From Candidatus Hinthialibacter antarcticus (lineage in GTDB: Bacteria > Hinthialibacterota > Hinthialibacteria > Hinthialibacterales > Hinthialibacteraceae): 64,000 nt of DNA. The stretch spans positions 121,127 through 185,126 of the forward strand of contig JAVCCE010000059.1 of the NCBI GenBank assembly GCA_030765645.1, written 5' to 3'. Of the stretch, positions 8,675-18,001 are shown piece after piece. The position numbers and the translations under genes were made by a program. The notes beneath the pieces are model-generated. The model worked only from the letters and a program-made list of their open reading frames with translations, had not been told where the DNA came from and searched no databases. Each line of letters opens with the position of its first letter. Position 1 is the first letter of the stretch.

Positions 8675-11086
8675 TTAATTCATGCCAATCTGAGTTTGAG
8701 GCGCTGCTTCGCTTTCGCCCGTGTTGGCGCCATCGTTGGCGTCTTCGAGGTTTTTGACGAAGTGTCCTTCAACATCAATCTGAACATTCACCACGTCATT
8801 TTCCTGGTTGTTAATGACAATGTTATTGATGGTGTTGATTCGGCGCGCAAATTCGATGTCATAGAAATATTCCATCGTGGCGCGATAGTCGGCGTCGAAG
8901 TCTAATGTCAACGAACGCTTGATGTAATAGTCCATGCCCTGCAGTTCCATCGTTTTGTTATAACTATCAATAATTTCCGGTGGAATCAGGCCGTCTTTTT
9001 TAAACTTGTTCCAGTTTTTCAGCGTTTCTTTGAAGCCGTCAATCTTATCTTGAATTTCTTTTCGGATTGCCGGATCGCGGATGGGATCGCCGTTTTCGTC
9101 ATAGAAGGTCATGCCCATGCCGCCCATACCGCCCATGCCCATCATGCCCATACCACCCATGCCGCCCATCATACCCATACCACCGCCCATGCCGCCCATG
9201 CCGCCGTACATGCCCATGCCGCCGCCCATCATGCCGCCCATGCCGCCGGAACTCAGGGTGATGGTTGCAACATAGCCGTCGGGGCCGATTAAGTCATTTT
9301 GGATTTTTTTGAACTCCCCGTCAAAGTGAGAGCGAAGTTCATCGTCGTTGACGTTGTAGTTTTGGCCTTTGTTGATGACGTCATTGAGGGCGATGATTTG
9401 GTTCTCGACCGCTTGTTGGGCCAAGTCATAACTCAAGCGCTGAAATTCGACGATGCGGTGCAACAATTCCTTGCGAAGTTCCAGCGGATCAATTTCGAGT
9501 AAGTCCATAAGTTCATCATACGTTTTGCCTGTGTTCTTGCGGATGTATTCGAGCGTCCACAGTTGGCGAATGGCTTTAACGGTATCATCGCCGCCTTGGA
9601 GGTAATTACGGTCGAGGCCGATGGCGTGGCGCGCCATTTCATATTCGCTTTCGTAGCGCTCGCGGATATCCTGGGTCATTGACTGAACCACTTTTCGGCG
9701 TTGCGTCGCTTCGAGGCTCCCGAGCAGTTCTTCAAGACGTTCCGGCGGAGGCAAGTCATCAACGAAGTTATCAATTAATAGCGTTGATTCATTGGCGCGA
9801 AGTTCGCGGGTCGTATCGAACGCCGTTGTTACGCGGTTTTGGATGCGCAAGTCATCAAACGTGCAATCAGCGGGGAAGGCGCCTTCTTCATCAGCGCCAA
9901 GATAAACGCCGGAGATCGCTTGAGGAACGGAAATGTTTGAGGTCAAGGTTTGACCAACGGTTGAACCCATGCTGCGTCCACCGCCCATCATGCCGCCGCC
10001 CATGCCGCCCATCATACCGCCGCCCATGCCGCCCATCATACCACCCATGCCGCCCATCATGCCGCCCATGCCGCCCATCATACCGCCCATGCCGCCCATC
10101 ATACCCATACCCATGCCGCCGCCCATGCCCATACCGCCAAGGCTCATGATGCCCATTTCGTCTTCGTCATTGGCGTCACGGATAGAGATGCCGGACATAA
10201 AGGGGACGCCTTTGTTCTGGCCATTGATGTAGAGGGCTTGGCGTTTGGATTCCCAAATGGCGGAGACTAAGTACCATTGGTCGGGCTTCCAGTCGCTGAT
10301 GTTTGCGGTGACTGTGCTGGGAACAAGACCATCTTTGAGTTCAAAGGTCAATGTGGGGCCTTCGCCTTTATAAATCGCGACGAAATTTTCAACAGTAATT
10401 GTGGCTTGGCCAAGTGGCAATTGAATTTGATTGCGGCCAATTTCTTCTTGTTTGGCTTCGATTTGAGCCTGTAAGTCTTCACGGGATTTCTTATCAATAT
10501 GGATCCCCATAAACAAGCATTTATGGTGAATTTCGCGGTCCATCGGGTCCCAGTCGGGTTTCACCCAAAATTCGACGGTGCCTTTTTTGGGATCAAGGAC
10601 TTTGCGCATTCCAAGATTGGAGAACGCCATCGAACGTCCGCCTTCGGCGTAATAACCAGTTGCGTATTTTCCATCGCGGATGCCGTGGTTGACGCCCCAC
10701 GAGTTGGATACGCGTAGTTTGGTGATTTGCGTACCTTGCTCGAGTTGTTGCATGCGGCTGATTTCGCTAAAAATTTCATCGCGGAAATTGATGGCGGGAT
10801 TAAAGTGGTCGATCAGTTTGAGTTGTTGGTCGAGTTTTTCAAAACTATCTTGCGAGAGATCATTGTTGGTTTCAATGTTGCCAATGATTTTTTCCATCGC
10901 GCGACCAATGTCATCGACCGTGCCGACGTCCGAGACGATTTGGCGATAGCGTCCTTGAAGGCTGCTCAAGTCTTGTTTGTGTTGAGCAAGGTCCGCTTTT
11001 TTGGGAGCGAACACAAACTGGTGTAAGCACCCAACGATGGCTAGGCCGACAACGATCAGCACGATACCGAATACTTTTTTATTCAT
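8675..11086 (-). CDS. Predicted lipoprotein with LamG-like domain and two Gly/Met-rich tracts
   Basis: The 803-residue product starts with a hydrophobic segment ending in IVGC at Cys20, a lipobox match, so it is probably a lipoprotein. A coiled-coil-like region (30-115) precedes a concanavalin/LamG-like fold (about 140-300; GTVEFWVKPDW, WYLVSAIW, LYINGQ). Two very regular low-complexity tracts of Gly and Met follow, at about residues 315-373 and 613-660. The first lies where a LamG loop would be, because the sandwich appears to resume at about 390 (GVYLGADEEGAF, DDLRIQNR). The rest is charged and helical. I know no family with this architecture. Met-rich clusters bind Cu(I) in some periplasmic proteins, so copper binding is possible, but a structural repeat is as likely. 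Confidence 0.75.
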   Translation of the reverse strand: MNKKVFGIVLIVVGLAIVGCLHQFVFAPKKADLAQHKQDLSSLQGRYRQIVSDVGTVDDIGRAMEKIIGNIETNNDLSQDSFEKLDQQLKLIDHFNPAINFRDEIFSEISRMQQLEQGTQITKLRVSNSWGVNHGIRDGKYATGYYAEGGRSMAFSNLGMRKVLDPKKGTVEFWVKPDWDPMDREIHHKCLFMGIHIDKKSREDLQAQIEAKQEEIGRNQIQLPLGQATITVENFVAIYKGEGPTLTFELKDGLVPSTVTANISDWKPDQWYLVSAIWESKRQALYINGQNKGVPFMSGISIRDANDEDEMGIMSLGGMGMGGGMGMGMMGGMGGMMGGMGGMMGGMGGMMGGMGGGMMGGMGGGMMGGGRSMGSTVGQTLTSNISVPQAISGVYLGADEEGAFPADCTFDDLRIQNRVTTAFDTTRELRANESTLLIDNFVDDLPPPERLEELLGSLEATQRRKVVQSMTQDIRERYESEYEMARHAIGLDRNYLQGGDDTVKAIRQLWTLEYIRKNTGKTYDELMDLLEIDPLELRKELLHRIVEFQRLSYDLAQQAVENQIIALNDVINKGQNYNVNDDELRSHFDGEFKKIQNDLIGPDGYVATITLSSGGMGGMMGGGMGMYGGMGGMGGGMGMMGGMGGMGMMGMGGMGGMGMTFYDENGDPIRDPAIRKEIQDKIDGFKETLKNWNKFKKDGLIPPEIIDSYNKTMELQGMDYYIKRSLTLDFDADYRATMEYFYDIEFARRINTINNIVINNQENDVVNVQIDVEGHFVKNLEDANDGANTGESEAAPQTQIGMN
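9107..9250 (-). repeat. In-frame Gly/Met-coding short tandem repeat, tract 2
   Basis: On the plus strand the DNA is a run of units built from CCGCCCATG and CCCAT, and on the minus strand it codes for GGM/GMM units (about residues 613-660 of the lipoprotein). Units are multiples of three, so length change keeps the frame. Confidence 0.85.
9968..10138 (-). repeat. In-frame Gly/Met-coding short tandem repeat, tract 1
   Basis: This is the longer of the two tracts (about residues 317-373), dominated by GGMMGGM units. Synonymous variation between units is slight (CCG/CCA/CCC), which points to recent expansion by slippage or unequal exchange. Confidence 0.85.
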
Positions 11087-11122
11087 TGTCCAATCTCCGC
11101 GTTATAGCAAGAATCAGAATAG

Positions 11123-12310
11123 TTATTTTATTGTTTCTTCCGGTGGTTTTGAGACGCGTCGGAACTTGTCGTTCTCGCACTCATCACAACCGTTTGATTT
11201 TAGTTCTTGTACGGAAGCGCATTCTTTCTCCGGGCCGACTTCATACTCTGTTCCGCACAAGGTACATGCGTACGTTCCGCCCGGCGCGCGCCGTTCACCC
11301 GTATAGAAAGGAGTATAACGTAAATCGAGTTCAATTTCAGGTGATGGGCGGGAACTCTTTTCCCATAAATAAAGTGACGACGCATGAGCGTGAATTGAGG
11401 CGCCTTCATATTCATTAAACTGGGGATGCGTTTCGCGCAGCGACCAGCCCATTTGTAAGAGATTTTGTTGGATGTCCCACCATTCATCTACGCCCGGCGG
11501 CGGCATGGATAAGATGAATGTTCCCTGGGGCGTAGTGGCTTCCCGGCAGCGATACGCAAAGGCTGAGGCGCCATTGAGCGTATAAGGCGGGTCTGTCAAC
11601 GCAACATCAAATTTCCCCTGCCAATCCGATGGGAAGTCTGTCCGCGCGTCATAGACGAGGGTTTCAACGCTTTTATCTGTAACTTCTTGAATCAAATCAA
11701 GATAGGGTGAGTCGATGTCAGCGGCTGCGATGGTTCCCAAGCCGTCTTGGTTTTGATAAACCTGCTTGCGTACCAGATAGCAGGCCACGCTGGTGAGGTC
11801 GTCGTCGCCCATAAAGAACAACGAGCGACCGAGTAGGCCTTTGTTGAGTAAAAACAATGCTTTAAGGATTCCTGTTTCTGGTGTGGCGTGGCTTTGGTCG
11901 AGCGCCATGTCCGGGTCGGGGCGCTCGTCGCAGATCGCCGCGAATTCTTCCACAACCTGCATCGCTTGCGGAGGCAAGACATTGCCGCGCCCTTGGCAGG
12001 AGGAGCACAAAAACGGCATGGCGCCTGGATTGCCAAACAAGCGCTCCAGAACCGCGTCGCCGTTTGGCGTCGTGACCAGGGTGCGTACTTCTTTCAGCAC
12101 GTCGCGTTTTTCTAATTCGCGCCGAAGCGCCGCCATCACCGGGACGGGAATCTGGACATGCCACGACCAGTCATGGGTTGAGATGCCGGGGTTTTGATAA
12201 AGCGCCCATAGCGCGCGGGTGACGCCTTCAACGCCTTCGCGTAAGCGCACCGATTTTGCGAGTTCACTGAGCCAGAGGTTGAGTTCTTCGATGGTTTCGG
12301 GTTGTTTCAT
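11123..12310 (-). CDS. bpsA: BpsA-like N4-bis(aminopropyl)spermidine synthase (DUF43)
   Basis: The 395-residue protein matches the branched-chain polyamine synthase family, which transfers aminopropyl groups from decarboxylated SAM onto the central nitrogen of spermidine. Key features are an N-terminal winged-helix-like region, a CSSC pair near residue 102, the GDDD motif at about 168-171, an acidic AADIDSPY segment near 197 and the DPPYT motif at about 240-244. The family is best known from hyperthermophilic archaea and thermophilic bacteria. The C-terminus carries an extra Cys cluster (C349, C352, C364, C375, C378) that looks like a zinc ribbon. The start overlaps the ketopantoate-reductase-like stop by one base (TAATG), indicating coupled translation. 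Confidence 0.8.
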   Translation of the reverse strand: MKQPETIEELNLWLSELAKSVRLREGVEGVTRALWALYQNPGISTHDWSWHVQIPVPVMAALRRELEKRDVLKEVRTLVTTPNGDAVLERLFGNPGAMPFLCSSCQGRGNVLPPQAMQVVEEFAAICDERPDPDMALDQSHATPETGILKALFLLNKGLLGRSLFFMGDDDLTSVACYLVRKQVYQNQDGLGTIAAADIDSPYLDLIQEVTDKSVETLVYDARTDFPSDWQGKFDVALTDPPYTLNGASAFAYRCREATTPQGTFILSMPPPGVDEWWDIQQNLLQMGWSLRETHPQFNEYEGASIHAHASSLYLWEKSSRPSPEIELDLRYTPFYTGERRAPGGTYACTLCGTEYEVGPEKECASVQELKSNGCDECENDKFRRVSKPPEETIK

Positions 12311-13260
12311 TATGATGGACGCTGTTCCCTTGCGCGGAGTAGCCGCGTGATGGTTTGGTTGACGGGCGTTTTGATATTTTTTTCTGCGCCCAATTGACAG
12401 ATCGCGCCATTCAGTGCATCGACTTCCGTGCGGCGGCCTTTTTCGAGGTCGCGTAGCATGGACGGAAAATGCGCTGCGGTGGCGGGAACCATCTTATCAT
12501 AAAAGGCCTGGCGATACTCGTCCGCCGAAGTCCAGAATTGCGGGATGCCATGCGCGGCGGTGACGGCGAAGGCTTCATCCAACACGTCATCCATCATCGC
12601 CCGCGTATTCGGGTTGTCCGCCAAGGCGCCATAGGTGACGCCCAGCAGAGCGCCCAATGGGTTCAGCGCCGCGTTGTACATAATCTTCGCCCAAATAAAT
12701 TGTTCGAGTTCTTCGGTGGCTTCGCAGGGAACGCCCGCTTCGTAGAGCGTCATCGCGAATGATTGCAGATGGGGCAGGGGAAATTCCCGCCAATAATGTC
12801 CCAGCCGGATAGCGTCAAAATGAACGGTGACGTTCAGTTCGCCGGGGGCGGTCAGTTCAACGCCGGTAATAAAGCGCCCGCCAAGCGTACGTTCTTGACC
12901 AATTGCGTCTGCGATGATTTGGCAATTTCCGTAGCCGTTTTGCATCGAGATGACGATGGTCGAATCGCCGACCACCGGCTTACAGGCTTCGATGGCGGCG
13001 GGAGTATCAAACGCTTTCACGCAAATGAATATCTGGTCGAAGACGCGTTCTGCTTCTGGAATATCTTGGATGGTTTCATAGGCGGGTTGTGGGGCGACCT
13101 TGTGATTGCCCCATAAGCCTGTGATGGAGATTCCCTGGCTGCGAATGCCGTCAACATTCGAGCGGCGGCCTACAAAAAATACCGGATGCCCGGCGTTTGC
13201 TAATAATCCGCCGATCAGTGAGCCGACTGCGCCTGCGCCAAAAATGAGTGTGCGTATCAT
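12310..13260 (-). CDS. 2-dehydropantoate 2-reductase family protein (PanE/ApbA)
   Basis: The 316-residue protein opens with the Rossmann motif FGAGAVGSLIGGLLANAG and has the PanE/ApbA pattern: QNGYGN near residue 109, a C-terminal helical domain containing KIMYNAALNPL near 193, and PSMLRDLEKGRRTEVD near 266. PanE reduces ketopantoate to pantoate with NADPH in coenzyme A synthesis. No other pan genes are nearby and it is coupled to the BpsA-like gene, so a different 2-ketoacid substrate is possible. It is 316 residues long, a usual length for the family. Confidence 0.82.
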   Translation of the reverse strand: MIRTLIFGAGAVGSLIGGLLANAGHPVFFVGRRSNVDGIRSQGISITGLWGNHKVAPQPAYETIQDIPEAERVFDQIFICVKAFDTPAAIEACKPVVGDSTIVISMQNGYGNCQIIADAIGQERTLGGRFITGVELTAPGELNVTVHFDAIRLGHYWREFPLPHLQSFAMTLYEAGVPCEATEELEQFIWAKIMYNAALNPLGALLGVTYGALADNPNTRAMMDDVLDEAFAVTAAHGIPQFWTSADEYRQAFYDKMVPATAAHFPSMLRDLEKGRRTEVDALNGAICQLGAEKNIKTPVNQTITRLLRAREQRPS

Positions 13261-13283
13261 ATTGAATGTTGACCCTGAAAATG

Positions 13284-13307
13284 AAAAAGCCCCGTGGGTA
13301 CGGGGCT
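13284..13307 (-). terminator. Rho-independent terminator of rpmA
   Basis: The minus strand has a perfect 8-bp stem (AGCCCCGT/ACGGGGCT) with a 4-base loop followed by five T. It lies 30 bases beyond the rpmA stop and ahead of the ketopantoate-reductase-like gene. Confidence 0.85.
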
Positions 13308-13337
13308 AGTGTAACTCATATTGATGATGAAACGCAA

Positions 13338-13598
13338 TTAGGCGGCTGCAGGTTCGATCGAAATGAATTTGCGGTTGCGGCGCGTGTGAAATTTCACGTG
13401 ACCGTCAATTTTCGCAAAAATAGTATCGTCGCGACCTTTGCCTGCAAATTCGCCTGGGTGAAACTTCGAACCACGCTGACGGACAATAATAGAACCCGCT
13501 GTCACGAATTCTCCGCCGTAGCGTTTTACGCCTAGATATTGTGGGTTACTGTCGCGACCGTTTTTTTGTTTTCCGCCGCCGCTTTTTACGTGAGCCAT
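13338..13598 (-). CDS. rpmA: 50S ribosomal protein L27
   Basis: The 86-residue protein is a typical bacterial L27: [17 protein letters not shown] at the start, then [11 protein letters not shown], a GSIIVRQRG core and FHPG. It sits near the peptidyl-transferase centre. The start at 13598 is set by the conserved N-terminus and by GGAG 10 bases upstream; a longer frame to 13652 is not real. Most bacteria keep rpmA directly after rplU (L21), but here rpmA stands alone, divergent from the CHAD gene and closed by its own terminator. Confidence 0.95.
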   Translation of the reverse strand: MAHVKSGGGKQKNGRDSNPQYLGVKRYGGEFVTAGSIIVRQRGSKFHPGEFAGKGRDDTIFAKIDGHVKFHTRRNRKFISIEPAAA

Positions 13599-13702
13599 TG
13601 GTCTTACTCCATTTTTGGTTTGTAACGTGTTAAGATATCCGTTTGTGTGCAAAATTCAAGCGTTCAGAGCCGTATTTTGTAGATTGGAGCGATTTTACCC
13701 GT

Positions 13703-14692
13703 ATGCTGAAGACGTTTATTCAAGCCGAAGAAATTCCCCAGGAACTCCTGGGTTCTGTATGTCAAGATGATTCAGCGCCTTATGCTGCGCGAAAAATATT
13801 AGCCAAGCAATTTACTATCGTATTGCGTCATCAAGAAGCGGCAATTCACACCGATGACCCCGAGGCGTTGCATCAAGTGCGTTTAGCGATACGCCGGATG
13901 CGGACTTGCCTGCGTGTGATGAAGCCAATGTTGGGCGACGATCTGGTTGGTAGATTAATGCCGGGCATGAAACGCACCGGGTCTATTCTCGGAGATGTAA
14001 GAGACCTCGATTCGTTCATCATCTGGTTGTCGCGCATCCGTGAATTCATGCACTTTAAAGTGCGGGTCGCGATTGATGCAATTGAGCGGGAGTCGCTGGG
14101 CGTTCGTAAGCAGGAAAAGCAAACCGTGATTGATGAATTAGAAAGCGACTCCTACAGCGAATGGACGCAAGCCTTGCTCGAGTTTCTCCACTCTGACCGG
14201 TTTGCTGAAACGACGGAAAAGACTTTGCGCGACGAAGCGCCGGGGATTTTGACGTACTTGTTGTCGTATGTGAGTGCGACGACGAAAGACGCATCGTCCG
14301 CGTCGTTCAAGAAATTACATAAACTGCGCATTCGGTGCAAATGGCTGCGTTATTTTTGTGAATTTTTTAACGACGCCTATGGCGACCGCTTGCAGCCCGT
14401 TATAAAAGAAATCAAAGTGATGCAATCTGAGTTAGGGATCGTTCAAGACCATTCCCGCGATATCAAGATGCTAACGGCGAACAAACGCAAATTCACTGAA
14501 ATCAATTGCGTCGATGATAAATCGGTCGCGGCGCTGATTCAGTTTTTTAGCCGCCAGCGCCGAAACACCCGCAAGCGCTTCAAAAAAATATGGAAAGACT
14601 ATACCGCTAAGAACAATCAAAAACGGTATCTGAAACTGTTTAAGAAATTTCCATCTATCGAGGAAAGTCCGGTTCAAAGTCGGTTGGATTGA
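13703..14692 (+). CDS. CHAD domain protein
   Basis: The protein is an all-helical CHAD domain of about 330 residues. It shows the conserved-His segments of the family: [19 protein letters not shown] in the first half and [20 protein letters not shown] in the second. CHAD domains bind polyphosphate through Lys/Arg/His and often sit on polyphosphate granules. There is no fused CYTH domain. ATG 13703 is preferred (GGAG upstream, though 13 bases away); the frame stays open to a TTG at 13643. The 3' end overlaps the convergent sulfatase gene by 38 bases. Confidence 0.8.
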   Translation: MLKTFIQAEEIPQELLGSVCQDDSAPYAARKILAKQFTIVLRHQEAAIHTDDPEALHQVRLAIRRMRTCLRVMKPMLGDDLVGRLMPGMKRTGSILGDVRDLDSFIIWLSRIREFMHFKVRVAIDAIERESLGVRKQEKQTVIDELESDSYSEWTQALLEFLHSDRFAETTEKTLRDEAPGILTYLLSYVSATTKDASSASFKKLHKLRIRCKWLRYFCEFFNDAYGDRLQPVIKEIKVMQSELGIVQDHSRDIKMLTANKRKFTEINCVDDKSVAALIQFFSRQRRNTRKRFKKIWKDYTAKNNQKRYLKLFKKFPSIEESPVQSRLD

Positions 14693-16262
14693 CCCACCCG
14701 GCTTTGAGTTTTTCGCCGTTCATGGCGCGGTCATAAAAACCGCGTGTATCGGTTCCGGCATATTCGTATTCATCAAAAATATGTCCTTGGCCGAACATGC
14801 GCGGGTCGCTCTGGCGTTTTAATTCACGCGCCATCTTTGTTTGCATTTTTTGCTTGAGCCGCGCCAACAACGCGTTGCTTGCCAGATTGTTCATACATTC
14901 GGGGTCTGTCGTGATGTTATAGAGTTCTTCTTCGGGCCGTTTGCTGAACGACGAAGCCCAATACGGGTTGGTCTTGGGGTCCATCCGCGCATCAATCAGC
15001 CATGTCTTGGTGGGGCTGCCGTCGCAATTTAAATAGCCCGTCTCAGGATCGCCCGCCGGCCATCGCGCCGGTTCAAAATTACGAATATACAAATAATCGC
15101 CTTGGACGAGGCCGCGAATGGGATAGCCCCAATCGTGAGGCCGCCCGATGTCATGGCGCTCTTTGCCGATGAGCACAAAATCGCGGCTGCGATTCACGAC
15201 GCCGTCTTTGGATGATAACAGAATATCGGTCAGGCTCTTTCCTTCGATTGGTTGCATTTCGCTTTTGCGTTGGTTGACCCCGGCGAGTTCTAAAAACGTG
15301 GGCGCGAAATCAATAAAACTGACGATGTCGTCAATCGTGCGCCCTGCGTGTTGGATGCCGCCCTTCCACATGATCGCCAAGGGAAGGTGGTTCGACATCT
15401 CATATTCTTGCCCTTTGATGCGCGGGAAGGGCATTCCATTGTCGGCTGTGACGATCACGATGGTGTTGTCTAACTCGCCGCGTTCTTCGAGTCGCGCCAG
15501 CATTTTTTGCAGGTGCTGGTCGAAATATTCAATCTCGAACGCATAGTCGAGCATGTCAGTGCGCACGGTTTCGTTGTCCGGCCAGAACGAGGGCACGGCA
15601 TCAACGTCGCTTAGGTCCTTACCGCCCTTGTTGATTCCCGCTTGGTATTCATAGCGACGGTGCGGTTCGATGCCGCCGTACCAGAAACAAAACGGCTGGT
15701 CGCCTGTCCGGTCATCGAGGAACGCATCAAAATTGGCGGCGTAGTCAATATCTGAAATATGTTTTGCGGGCGGCGTGGTTTTGATTTTGCTGTATTGCTT
15801 GCCTGTAAGTTGGCGTTTCTTGCCGTTGTTATCGACCGCTTCGCCTGGCGCCCACCCTTTGGCGGTGTATCCGGTGTGATAGCCGTGTTCAACCAATGTT
15901 TCTGCGTACGTTTTGAATTTGGTCGGGAAATGGGGGATATGGTTCGCGGCTTCTTCGAGTTGCCATGAATTGCGTCCGGTCAAAATGCAAGCGCGGGACG
16001 GCGCACACTTTGCGTTCGGCGTGTAGGCGCGGCTGAAGAGAACGCCTTCGCGGGCGACGCGGTCGAATCCGGGCGTGTTGACCCACGAACAGCCATAAGC
16101 GCCCATGTGAGGAAACGAAGCGTCATCGGCGATGCAAAACAAAATGTTGGGGCGTTTGGCGGCGCCGTTTGATTGAGCGGCGCGTTTTGGCGATGTTGCG
16201 CAACCCGCTAGCGACGCTGCGATTCCACATGCGCTTGATTGTAAAAAGTGTCTACGGTCCAT
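14655..16262 (-). CDS. Secreted or lipid-anchored sulfatase (type I, formylglycine-dependent)
   Basis: The 535-residue protein belongs to the alkaline-phosphatase-like sulfatases. It has [12 protein letters not shown] near residue 39 (metal-binding Asp pair), the CAPSR formylglycine motif at about 86-90 followed by ACILTGR, and [11 protein letters not shown] near 273 (metal Asp-Asn). The N-terminus combines an RR pair with a lipobox (SLAGC, Cys21), suggesting a Tat- or Sec-exported lipoprotein. Conversion of Cys86 needs an FGE or anaerobic maturase elsewhere in the genome; the SUMF1 protein in this window lacks the catalytic Cys. The substrate is probably a sulfated glycan. AGGAG precedes the ATG. 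Confidence 0.88.
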   Translation of the reverse strand: MDRRHFLQSSACGIAASLAGCATSPKRAAQSNGAAKRPNILFCIADDASFPHMGAYGCSWVNTPGFDRVAREGVLFSRAYTPNAKCAPSRACILTGRNSWQLEEAANHIPHFPTKFKTYAETLVEHGYHTGYTAKGWAPGEAVDNNGKKRQLTGKQYSKIKTTPPAKHISDIDYAANFDAFLDDRTGDQPFCFWYGGIEPHRRYEYQAGINKGGKDLSDVDAVPSFWPDNETVRTDMLDYAFEIEYFDQHLQKMLARLEERGELDNTIVIVTADNGMPFPRIKGQEYEMSNHLPLAIMWKGGIQHAGRTIDDIVSFIDFAPTFLELAGVNQRKSEMQPIEGKSLTDILLSSKDGVVNRSRDFVLIGKERHDIGRPHDWGYPIRGLVQGDYLYIRNFEPARWPAGDPETGYLNCDGSPTKTWLIDARMDPKTNPYWASSFSKRPEEELYNITTDPECMNNLASNALLARLKQKMQTKMARELKRQSDPRMFGQGHIFDEYEYAGTDTRGFYDRAMNGEKLKAGWVNPTDFEPDFPR

Positions 16263-16292
16263 TTCTTGCTCCTAACGGAAAGTAATCATAAG

Positions 16293-16444
16293 GTGTCATT
16301 GCGAGGAGGCTTAAAGCCGACGCGGCAATCTCATCCATAGAAAAGCAATACCTGTCTGCCGCAGGCTGGTCGCTTCGTTGAACTCGCTATAACACGGATC
16401 CCCCCGGCGTCTTCGACGCCACCCCCCTTACAAAAAGGGGGGAT
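16293..16444. repeat. Dispersed repeat cluster (left copy)
   Basis: Two repeat types adjoin here. Bases 16293-16336, beginning GTGTCATTGCGAGGAGG and including GACGCGGCAATCTCA, match the reverse complement of about 54319-54362. Bases 16396-16444, beginning GGATCCCCCCGGCG, match the reverse complement of 20393-20437 and fold into hairpins (GGCGTC/GACGCC and CCCCCC/GGGGGG). This 202-base gap holds no gene. Confidence 0.7.
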
Positions 16445-16464
16445 AATGCACCAAAGCCGAGTCA

Positions 16465-17865
16465 TCATTCAGGCTTCACGGTTACGATTGCCCGGCGATA
16501 GGAAAATAGCGTCGGCTCGCCTTTATCTTTTAATTGCAAAATCACATGGATGGTCTGTTCGTTCTTGACCTTGGGCGCGACGAATGACGTCGACTCGCCG
16601 GATGATTCAGACAAACTGACGTTTCCCCGATAGGTTCCCGCTTCTCGATAGACAAACCACTTGGTCTCAAACGCGTTCCCATCAGGATCGTTAGAGCCTT
16701 CAGCGCTTAGGGTGATTTTGTCGCCGGGCTTAGCGGATAATTCGACGATGTCTTTACCGTCTTGCTCGTTCAATATTGCAATCGGGTTGTGGTTGGCGTC
16801 TTGATAGTTGCTTGCGATGCACCAGTCCATTCGCGCGGCGAAGTCATACTGAAACGCATCGCGCCAACGCCAGATGGTGGCTTGCGCAGTGGTGTGGGTT
16901 GTCCCGTCTTGCGCGGTGACGGTATCGCGGTCGTTGGTCCAGATGGGGCGCGTTTCGCCATAGGACGCATACAGTTGATAGCGTCCGCCCCAGCCGCCGT
17001 AGGCCGGGCTGATATGGCTGCCCAGGCCAGTATTGATCAGTCCCAAAAAGGACGGCGTATCACCTTCCATAATGTAAGATAATTTTGGGTACAACGCGCC
17101 TAGCGGGCCATGATTATTGATGATGTGTTCTTCCAGCCAGGGATTATCAACCAGGTCGAAATAATGAAAGGGGCCGTTTTTATATTGGCGGTCGCCTGCG
17201 ATGCCCGACCAGGTGGATTTATAGTATTCATTGCCGCCGACGTGGCTGGGGGTTACGACGTAAAATAATTCAGGAAACGTAATACGCATCCAGCGGCCGG
17301 CGTTGTCTTGGTCTGAGATGGTGTAGACCCGCAGTTTAGAAACGAATTTGGCTAACTCTTCCGGGCTGCGTGAGTATTTCACGTCCCACAGCGCTTGCGC
17401 TAACGTATTGGCGCCGCCCCAGACCGATACCCACAATGGGCGCGAATCCGGCTTGTCAACTTGCTCGATCAACAGTTGAGAACCGGGCGTGCTTTGGCCT
17501 TCGCCGACGCTGTCCATGCCAAAGCCAGGCTGTCCGGTTGCGGAAACGCGTTTCAATTCATCAACGGTGGGAAAACCGTCTGCGTGTTTCAAAAGGTTAT
17601 CGCGCACTTTGCCGTAGGCGTCGATGTCGTTGTGGATCAAGTCGAGCCGGGTTTTATTTCGCAGCCAAATTGAGGTGGTCGCGACCAGACCTTCTACATC
17701 ATATTCATTCGAATAAACCAAAAAGCGAACCATTGATTCTTCGTCATCCGGTTCGTTTGAGATGTCAGTCAATACAAACACGCGAGGTTTTTCGGAACTG
17801 ATGGCAGGGGCAATTAATACAAGCGCAAGAATAAATGCGATGAATGAATAACGAATTGCTTTCAT
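16465..17865 (-). CDS. Secreted DUF1593 (nucleoside-hydrolase-like) protein
   Basis: The 466-residue protein has a signal peptide (cleaved near PAISS). It is then a DUF1593 protein: VFVLTDISNEPDDEESMVR near residue 30 recalls the calcium-binding Asp cluster of nucleoside hydrolases, and WVSVWGGANTLAQAL near 146 is characteristic. The last 100 residues form a separate Ig/cadherin-like beta domain with SNDPDGNAFE near 393. The family is found in polysaccharide-degrading bacteria and is sometimes called cellulose-binding, without a proven reaction. Its neighbours (sulfatase, Gfo/Idh/MocA oxidoreductase) fit a glycan-utilisation setting. GGGAG precedes the start. Confidence 0.8.
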   Translation of the reverse strand: MKAIRYSFIAFILALVLIAPAISSEKPRVFVLTDISNEPDDEESMVRFLVYSNEYDVEGLVATTSIWLRNKTRLDLIHNDIDAYGKVRDNLLKHADGFPTVDELKRVSATGQPGFGMDSVGEGQSTPGSQLLIEQVDKPDSRPLWVSVWGGANTLAQALWDVKYSRSPEELAKFVSKLRVYTISDQDNAGRWMRITFPELFYVVTPSHVGGNEYYKSTWSGIAGDRQYKNGPFHYFDLVDNPWLEEHIINNHGPLGALYPKLSYIMEGDTPSFLGLINTGLGSHISPAYGGWGGRYQLYASYGETRPIWTNDRDTVTAQDGTTHTTAQATIWRWRDAFQYDFAARMDWCIASNYQDANHNPIAILNEQDGKDIVELSAKPGDKITLSAEGSNDPDGNAFETKWFVYREAGTYRGNVSLSESSGESTSFVAPKVKNEQTIHVILQLKDKGEPTLFSYRRAIVTVKPE

Positions 17866-18001
17866 GACGGCGGCTCCCTAATAGACTAATCTATAGAATA
17901 TAGTGATTATCCTAAGAAAATTATGCTTGTATGGATAGAGCTGCGTGGAGCGCGGTTGTATTCAGAATGGGCCATCTCAGACGGTGCATCGAAAGGGAAA
18001 C

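Noticed and set aside
9107..10138. Possible CRISPR array or minisatellite
   Set aside because: Units are very short, contiguous and in frame with a long gene; there are no spacers and no cas genes.
9050..10232. Plus-strand Ala/His- and Pro/Met-rich frames opposite the Gly/Met tracts
   Set aside because: They are antisense readings of the repeat in the minus-strand lipoprotein gene, with no ribosome site and no normal protein composition.
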